From contig CAYOLL010000002.1 of assembly GCA_964404765.1 (NCBI GenBank), positions 30,122 through 94,121 of the forward strand: a DNA stretch of 64,000 nt, written 5' to 3'. The position numbers were made by a program, and so were the translations under genes. The stretch's first letter is position 1, and every line of letters starts with the position of its first letter. Below are positions 63,159-64,000 of the stretch, piece by piece. The notes below the pieces were generated by a model. That model worked only from the letters and a program-made list of their open reading frames with translations, did no database searches and had not been told where the DNA came from. Source of the stretch: CAYOLL01 sp964404765 [NCBI: uncultured Gemmatimonadota bacterium]. Its GTDB lineage: Bacteria > 4572-55.

Positions 63159-63910
63159 TTCAACAACTTATCGATGCCATTATCGTCCTGCTGCGTAAGC
63201 AGTTAGCGCTCGATTCCCCCGAAACGCGTGTTATCGTCGGACCGGTGGCAAATCCGCCGGCAAATCCGCGGCCGCTATGGGTGTTGACACCCGGAAAATT
63301 TAGCGTCAACAAGGTATTTAATTATATGGAAGGCGTCCAACCGCAACTCCATCAGACAAAGCAGACGATTCAAATCAATACCCAGACGCCAAAAGGGCCT
63401 TATCCGCTGGATTACCCACCATCACAAGGCACGGTCAGTGGTCGGACGACGGATCAAACAGTGCAGGTCTTATTAGAAGGCGGGGATTTTACAGTCGATT
63501 ATCGGCAGGCGTCGATTGCGTTTAAAACAGCGCCAAAAGGCCCGGTTGATTTGGAGTATTCGTTTGTCGGAATTTCGGCGCAGCGCGAGTTTCAGCAGGA
63601 ATTAAGTATTGATGTGTTTGCGGTGGATTCTGTCAGTGCAGAAAAATGGACGGCGGTTTCGTTAGCGATGATTTTGACCGAATTGGATAAGCTGACTGCC
63701 GATCAGCGCAAACAATATATTGCCGGGGATTATACAACTCTTTCGGTCATTCGGCACATTCAGTTTGCCGATGGCCAAACTGTACCGCTGAACAACGGGC
63801 TGCGTACAACTCTGCGATTTGATATTGCCGGGCAACTGACTTTTATTAAAGAATTGTATGAAGGTTACGGCATTATTACCGAAGTAAAACAGCAGGTAAA
63901 ACTGTCATAA
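63155..63910 (+). CDS. Hypothetical protein, possible tail/contractile-system component
   Basis: This 251-residue soluble protein starts MIQQLIDAIIVLLRKQLALD. It has a helical N-terminus, then mixed beta sequence (VLLEGGDFTVDYRQASIAFK, SFVGISAQREFQQELSIDVF) and a C-terminal LRFDIAGQLTFIKELYEGYG. I recognise no named family. The start overlaps the coiled-coil gene (ATGA), and a PAAR-like gene opens the unit, so a phage-tail-like role is plausible. A palindromic element follows 14 bases later. Confidence 0.6.
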   Translation: MIQQLIDAIIVLLRKQLALDSPETRVIVGPVANPPANPRPLWVLTPGKFSVNKVFNYMEGVQPQLHQTKQTIQINTQTPKGPYPLDYPPSQGTVSGRTTDQTVQVLLEGGDFTVDYRQASIAFKTAPKGPVDLEYSFVGISAQREFQQELSIDVFAVDSVSAEKWTAVSLAMILTELDKLTADQRKQYIAGDYTTLSVIRHIQFADGQTVPLNNGLRTTLRFDIAGQLTFIKELYEGYGIITEVKQQVKLS

Positions 63911-63923
63911 CTAATGCTACGCG

Positions 63924-64000
63924 GCGTAAGTTCGTGTGAACTTTCTCGACGATCAAAACCTGACGGGTTTCCAAAACCCGTCAGGTTTAAGTTCACACAA
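63924..64000. repeat. GTTCACAC/CCTGACGGG double palindrome, copy 2 (cut by window edge)
   Basis: GCGTAAGTTCGTGTGAACT (63924-63942) begins the same element as at 36121-36205, in opposite orientation, with an almost unchanged CCTGACGGGTTTCCAAAACC core. The last few bases lie past the window edge. Confidence 0.85.

Noticed and set aside
36121-64000. The two palindromes as att sites of a 27.8-kb mobile element
   Set aside because: Copies are inverted, and the genes between are mostly housekeeping with no integrase.

Overview
The window is a chromosomal segment of a Gram-negative bacterium of moderate GC. A secreted peptidase (16721-18988) ends in a FlgD-like/type IX-type sorting module (the YPNPFNP motif), there are several SPII lipoproteins and an outer-membrane barrel, and a SUMF1/SCO pair is present. 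Together these suggest the FCB superphylum, for example a KSB1- or Calditrichota-like lineage. This is inference from gene content; there is no rRNA or other phylogenetic marker. I found no rRNA, tRNA or CRISPR array by eye.

Left part, 1-11.8 kb. An SH3b-domain gene runs off the left edge, and two decayed copies of its start lie within 3 kb. A TumE-type toxin-antitoxin pair and a secreted lectin-like protein lie among these copies. Next come a glycogen debranching enzyme, trmB, a GNAT acetyltransferase, an Rpn-type nuclease with a duplicated promoter-hairpin leader and a broken second copy, and glgC with a strong terminator. About 1 kb of genomic debris follows: hairpins, a uvrA scrap and two palindromic elements.

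Middle part, 11.8-43 kb. An unusual 1183-residue TPM/transmembrane/coiled-coil protein is followed by an M42 peptidase, an M14 carboxypeptidase, a likely mtnB-mtnD-nadC operon, tryptophan dioxygenase plus a kynureninase-like enzyme, accD plus an aspartate aminotransferase, and a lipoprotein with TPRs and an HExxH motif. Then come a DUF4160/DUF2442 pair whose first gene is broken by a 7-bp duplication, aceE, a single-chain type IIG restriction-modification enzyme, and a secreted endonuclease I with Calx-beta repeats and a dockerin. The 333-bp Calx-beta repeats are almost identical at the DNA level. A CtpA-like protease ends this part.

Right part, 43-64 kb. A lipid flippase-like protein comes first. 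A metal-uptake operon follows, with a His/Cys-rich small protein, a barrel, a small LSm-like/glycine-zipper protein, ZnuA and ZnuB, but no ATPase gene. Next are an AlaX editing protein, an asparaginase, a hybrid histidine kinase, a SUMF1-SCO pair, a 1312-residue cyclase/ATPase/TPR regulator, two small lipoproteins and a DHH phosphoesterase. A three-gene cassette closes the window: a PAAR-like spike-tip candidate, a coiled coil and an unknown protein. It may be the edge of a contractile-injection-type locus.

Most intergenic gaps carry dispersed palindromic elements of at least five sequence families. One of these (36121-36205) recurs inverted at the right edge.
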